From Methanothrix sp. (lineage in GTDB: Archaea > Halobacteriota > Methanosarcinia > Methanotrichales > Methanotrichaceae): a DNA stretch of 16,044 nucleotides. The translations under genes were made by a program, and so were the position numbers. The notes beneath the pieces were generated by a model. It was not told the origin of the DNA, made no database searches, and saw only the letters and a program-made list of their open reading frames with translations. The stretch spans positions 1-16,044 of the forward strand of contig JAAZNX010000006.1 in NCBI GenBank assembly GCA_012798025.1. The letters run 5' to 3'. Below are positions 13,210-16,044 of this stretch, in pieces. Every line of letters begins with the position of its first letter. The stretch's first letter is position 1.

Positions 13210-13668
13210 TTACTGCTGATTGTCCACGATCTTCACATTGTTGGTAGCTTGGGCAAATCCGAATGCAAGAGATTCTCTGTTGCCAACCTTGATCTGCGCG
13301 ATGTTGAGCTTAAGACAGCTATCCTGGCAGATAGGGTTGCCGTCAGCATCGGTAGCCACACATGGGTCACAGGCGCCTGAGTCCTGGTTCTTCTTGATCT
13401 CCAGATTGTTCTGAGCATTGGCAGGACCATTGTTAAATCCAAACGGGAAGCTTTTGCCCATTCCAAAGGCTGTAGCCTTATCGTTTCCCACCTGCACTGA
13501 GCCATAGCTGGTATCTTGGAAAACCGGGAAGGTAAATGCGCTCCCATCAGTCTCAAAGATGCCATCGCCCAAAATATCTACCTTGTCTCCACCCATTGCC
13601 ATCTGGGCCATAACTGGAACAGAGAGAAACGCCATGGCCAGAACCACAAATGCTCCTATTTTTTTGAT
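13210..13668 (-). CDS. Secreted repeat protein A2, curlin-like repeats, apparent ATC start
   Basis: 152 residues if started at the ATC at 13668, giving the signal peptide IKKIGAFVVLAMAFLSVP with cleavage after VMA (residue 21). The frame has no ATG, GTG or TTG between an upstream TAG and the ATC; a GTG at 13647 would remove the basic end. GGGGTGA is 4 bases before the ATC, exactly as in A1. The mature protein shows GIFETDGSAFTFP, repeat 1 (about 56-95, SVQVGNDKATAFG ... AQNNLEIKKNQ) and a shortened repeat 2 (about 123-152, AQIKVGNRESLAFG ... TNNVKIVDNQQ). Between them lies a four-cysteine insertion (CDPC ... CQDSC, residues 100-118) where A1 has only CASC, perhaps disulphide or metal cross-linking. 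It is first in the A2-B2-A1-B1 array. Confidence 0.75.
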   Translation of the reverse strand: MKKIGAFVVLAMAFLSVPVMAQMAMGGDKVDILGDGIFETDGSAFTFPVFQDTSYGSVQVGNDKATAFGMGKSFPFGFNNGPANAQNNLEIKKNQDSGACDPCVATDADGNPICQDSCLKLNIAQIKVGNRESLAFGFAQATNNVKIVDNQQ

Positions 13669-13731
13669 AGTATCACCCCATACATTCTTTAATATAGTCT
13701 ACTGTTGGTATTAATAATACTTATATTTTTT
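13669..13731 (-). promoter_or_regulatory. Promoter and Shine-Dalgarno of A2
   Basis: The complement of 13721-13731 is an AAAAATATAA-type TATA box preceded by ACCAA, as at A1. Initiation is expected near 13700 with a leader of about 32 bases. The complement of 13673-13679 is GGGGTGA, 4 bases before the ATC. Confidence 0.65.
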
Positions 13732-13740
13732 GGTAGGTTA

Positions 13741-14016
13741 TACTCGAGTTTTTCCTCGTGATTGTCCCATAAAATCATCGATATCCTACGATGATGTATT
13801 GAAGGGGTGCTAAAGAAAATTTCTCCTTTGCGTCTTTGCATCTCTGTGATGATCTCAGAGCATTACGAATTCACCGCATAGGAGCAGAGATATAGAGAAG
13901 TTGCAGTCATTGTCCACCCATACAAAAACAGCGAAAATTCATTAAAAGACTTATGGAGACAATTAAAAGTCATAAATAATATAATAAAATGAAATAGTAA
14001 AATGAGGATTGTATAG
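13741..14016. other. Gene-free gap with an inverted repeat and a degenerate REP-like element
   Basis: No gene is supported. ATCATCG (13774-13780) and CGATGAT (13789-13795) form a perfect 7-bp inverted repeat with an 8-base loop. CTTTGCGTCTTTGCATCTCTGTGA (13826-13849, 24 bases) and the stretch starting TTCACCGCATAGGAGC (13870-13900) resemble the two arms of a widespread dispersed intergenic repeat (TTTGCGTCTTTGCGTCTCTG type), here decayed. The part next to DP1 (about 13930-14010) is very AT-rich and gives T runs on the minus strand that could end the DP1 transcript. Confidence 0.45.
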
Positions 14017-15507
14017 TTAAAAGATCAATTTGCGTACCTTCATTGTAGAGAGATCGACTATGGGCACCACGGCTGGCTGTGGCTGAATGTTCATCTTCTT
14101 TTGAAAATCGGTTTGAGACTGCCAAGTGCCACTATTTATAACGGCAACCCCCTTGTACCTGGTGATCCCAACAGTATGCACGTGCCCACAATGCAATATG
14201 GCGGGAGGCCGGGATATAACGTAATGGTCCTCATGCTCAGGTGCAATGGACACGCGACTTCCATAGACGGGAGAAAGATGTCGCCTCTTCAGCATCTCTA
14301 CCATGGCCTTCTCAGGCGCCGCATATGAGATACCAGGCAGTCGGAGCACCAGATCATCTATGCTCCTGCCATGGTAGATCAGAACCGATACGCCACCTAA
14401 TGTCACCCATGCAGGATTTCCCACAAATAACCCGCCCTCCCGGAAGTACTTTCGCACGGTCTCCGGCAGAGCTGGCTGGGGCTCGGCCTGACGCACAATA
14501 TCGTGATTTCCCGGGGAAATGATAACAGAGACATCACTTCTTATAGCGTTGATGCGCTCCGCCGCAGCTTCATACTGAGCATAGATGTCCTTGATCGCCA
14601 GGTCTCCCTCCTGGCCGGGATAGACGCCGATGCCGTCCACAAGATCCCCTGCAATCACCACGTACTTTACTTGGGACGCAAGGCCAGATGGATCTTCGAC
14701 CTGTCCATTGAGCCATTGAATAAATCTCTGCCAGGCATCGTCCATGAAGTATTTGCTCCCAACATGAAGGTCGGACAGCAAGAGTGCACAGCCACCACCT
14801 ACCTCCAGCGGAGCTGTCTGATTGGGTATATCTGGCCACAGCAAAGACTTGACGAAGATCCTTCCATTGCCGTCCGACGTGCCAGTGACGCCAAGGACTT
14901 CATCCGGCAGTATGTTGCCAGACTGCTCATAGATTTGTGCATCTTTTTGAACGAATGCGACTATTAAGCCCGTAGGATCCTCCAGCTCTATGACTCGATT
15001 GCCCTTGGCCGTGGTATGAACATCCATGACCATGCCGATCAATGAGACCTCTCTGCCAGCAGTGCTTTTGCCCAGTGATTCTATAGGCCGAGCGTTCAGG
15101 CGACGGGAGAGTATCTCTCTGATCTTGGTATATCTATCGCGAAAGTAGCGAACGAAGTCGTCATAATCGCCTACACATGTGGACCTTCCGGTTATGTCGC
15201 ATTTCAATTCAGCCGCTGCAGCCTGCGAGGAGGGAATACAAGGCAAGGCAGAAGATTTCTCAAGCAAAGCTCCTGGCGCATCTGTTGAGGTTAGGAGGCT
15301 GGAGACTTGAAATGCGCGAATCACTGCTACCGATCGATCCATTCGGCCGATGATGCTGCGGATCAGGTCGTCCTTTGAGCCCGGATAACTGCAAATGAAC
15401 TCAAGGGCCTCTGGCTCAAGCTGGTATCCCTGCTCCGCGAACCTCATAACGATACCTCGACGGTTATCCAAAGCCCCGCGGATGCTAGAACGCGAGATCT
15501 CCATCAT
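14017..15507 (-). CDS. polB: DNA polymerase D (Pol II) small subunit DP1, 3'-5' exonuclease
   Basis: 496 residues, in the normal range for DP1. An N-terminal region (about 1-130) carries the helical and variable linker part. An OB-fold-like segment (about 140-230: VSLIGMVMDVHTTAKGNR) follows, then a calcineurin-like phosphoesterase with all metal-binding motifs intact: DLHVG (246-250), GDLVDG (287-292), GNHD (333-336), YHG (378-380) and HCGHVH (439-444). This is the Mre11-like proofreading nuclease that pairs with the large catalytic subunit DP2, which is not in the window. PolD is a euryarchaeal (and some other archaeal) replicative polymerase. Two consecutive ATGs (15507, 15504) are possible starts; no SD is clear and a TATA-like box is close, so a leaderless message is likely. 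It is divergent from a signal peptidase gene. Confidence 0.96.
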   Translation of the reverse strand: MMEISRSSIRGALDNRRGIVMRFAEQGYQLEPEALEFICSYPGSKDDLIRSIIGRMDRSVAVIRAFQVSSLLTSTDAPGALLEKSSALPCIPSSQAAAAELKCDITGRSTCVGDYDDFVRYFRDRYTKIREILSRRLNARPIESLGKSTAGREVSLIGMVMDVHTTAKGNRVIELEDPTGLIVAFVQKDAQIYEQSGNILPDEVLGVTGTSDGNGRIFVKSLLWPDIPNQTAPLEVGGGCALLLSDLHVGSKYFMDDAWQRFIQWLNGQVEDPSGLASQVKYVVIAGDLVDGIGVYPGQEGDLAIKDIYAQYEAAAERINAIRSDVSVIISPGNHDIVRQAEPQPALPETVRKYFREGGLFVGNPAWVTLGGVSVLIYHGRSIDDLVLRLPGISYAAPEKAMVEMLKRRHLSPVYGSRVSIAPEHEDHYVISRPPAILHCGHVHTVGITRYKGVAVINSGTWQSQTDFQKKMNIQPQPAVVPIVDLSTMKVRKLIF

Positions 15508-15541
15508 CGGAAAAAGTATAAGGACGTACCAACTGATAAAT
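15508..15541. promoter_or_regulatory. Compact divergent promoter between DP1 and signal peptidase
   Basis: AAAAAGTATAAGG (15511-15523) is a plus-strand TATA about 25 bases ahead of the ATG at 15540. On the minus strand TTTATCAGTT (complement of 15531-15540) would place initiation just before the DP1 ATG. Only 32 bases separate the two start codons, so the two promoters overlap and probably compete; both messages look leaderless. Confidence 0.5.
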
Positions 15542-16044
15542 GTGGCTGATGAAGATCGGAGAATGGTTCGACAGCTTGCCCCTTCCTGGTTTTGTCAAGG
15601 ATATCATTTTCGTGGTGGTGGTTGTGGGGGGCATCTCTCTTCTGTCTCAACTCGCCCTGGGACTTTGGACGCCCATGGTAGCAGTGGAGTCGGGAAGCAT
15701 GGTGCCAAACCTAAACATAGGAGACATCATATTGGTGCAGGGAGCAGCGCGCACTGAAATTATACCATGGGATGTGGCGGAGAAGAAGAACTACAGCGCA
15801 TTCAATAGACCTGGAGATGTCATTTTATACAGGCCTTACGGAAAGGCGAGCCCGAACCTACTGGATCAGCTGATGATGCTGGTAGGCTTGTCGCCTGGGC
15901 AGGATAAGGCCACGCCCATAATCCATCGCGCACTGAGATATGTTAATGCGGGTGAGCCCATGTGGAATGGCGGTCCTGTAGCTCCTTTTTCTGGGTACAT
16001 AACCAAAGGTGACCATAACGAGGTGATAGACCAGATGGCAGGCC
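15540..16044 (+). CDS. Signal peptidase I (archaeal/ER type, S26B), 3' end outside window
   Basis: The frame is open from the ATG at 15540 to the window edge (168 residues). One membrane helix (about 20-43, IIFVVVVVGGISLLSQLAL) is followed by the catalytic serine motif ESGSMVPNL (Ser53), the domain continuation RPGDVILYRP, then IIHRAL (His129) and GYITKGDHNEVIDQ (Asp158/Asp164). The Ser-His-Asp pattern, with His in place of the bacterial general-base Lys, is that of archaeal and eukaryotic signal peptidases. It removes signal peptides at the outer face of the membrane; the secreted A and B proteins nearby would be substrates (inference). An alternative start at the ATG at 15549 would remove three residues. 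An insertion of about 30 residues (PWDVAEKKNYSAF and LLDQLMMLVGLSP) enlarges the usual core. Confidence 0.93.
   Translation, partial: MWLMKIGEWFDSLPLPGFVKDIIFVVVVVGGISLLSQLALGLWTPMVAVESGSMVPNLNIGDIILVQGAARTEIIPWDVAEKKNYSAFNRPGDVILYRPYGKASPNLLDQLMMLVGLSPGQDKATPIIHRALRYVNAGEPMWNGGPVAPFSGYITKGDHNEVIDQMAG

Noticed and set aside
13741..14016. CRISPR array or insertion sequence in the gap before DP1
   Set aside because: No regularly spaced repeats, no transposase frame and no target duplications; only one inverted repeat and a decayed REP-like element.

Overview
This window is archaeal and almost certainly euryarchaeal. It holds a TATA-binding protein, the small subunit (DP1) of the D-family DNA polymerase, a Bud32 kinase, an archaeal signal peptidase, a tRNA-Thr with a bulge-helix-bulge intron, and TATA/BRE-type promoters. 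The CBS-protein/RNA-ligase operon and the TIGR00300 ornithine cyclodeaminase-like gene fit a methanogen. My best guess is a Methanothrix (Methanosaeta)-like organism; that is inference, because no methanogenesis gene is present.

Layout. (1) 1-1517, minus: an ASKHA-fold DUF1786 protein translationally coupled to bud32, which runs off the left edge. (2) 1593-8548, plus: moaB; a two-CBS protein with a zinc ribbon under its own promoter; then a tight operon (2784-8548) of four consecutive four-CBS proteins, an ATP-dependent RNA ligase and an ornithine cyclodeaminase-like enzyme. Every junction in this operon overlaps or is only a few bases long. (3) 8603-9606, plus: tRNA-Thr(CGT) with a 14-nt intron, tbp behind a long TATA-like palindrome, and an unlisted 46-residue single-helix membrane protein. 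(4) 9649-10995, minus: hisS. (5) 11109-13668, minus: a tandemly duplicated two-gene cassette (A2-B2-A1-B1) of small secreted proteins. Both A proteins carry two glycine/asparagine/glutamine-rich repeats resembling curlin repeats. (6) 14017-16044: DP1 (minus) divergent from a signal peptidase I (plus, cut by the right edge), sharing a very short promoter.

The most interesting part is the duplicated secreted cassette. Both A genes lack an ATG, GTG or TTG at the place where their signal peptide must begin. Instead both show a conserved GGGGTGA Shine-Dalgarno, four bases, then an ATC codon starting an IKK/IKR signal peptide. This suggests either a conserved AUC start or a +1 frameshift from an ATG-GGG-TGA. 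The B partners share a conserved C-terminal block with each other. The whole looks like a small exported, possibly fibre- or sheath-forming, matrix system. Other points worth attention are the 18 CBS domains placed directly ahead of an RNA ligase, the palindromic TATA cluster before tbp, and the small membrane protein between tbp and hisS.
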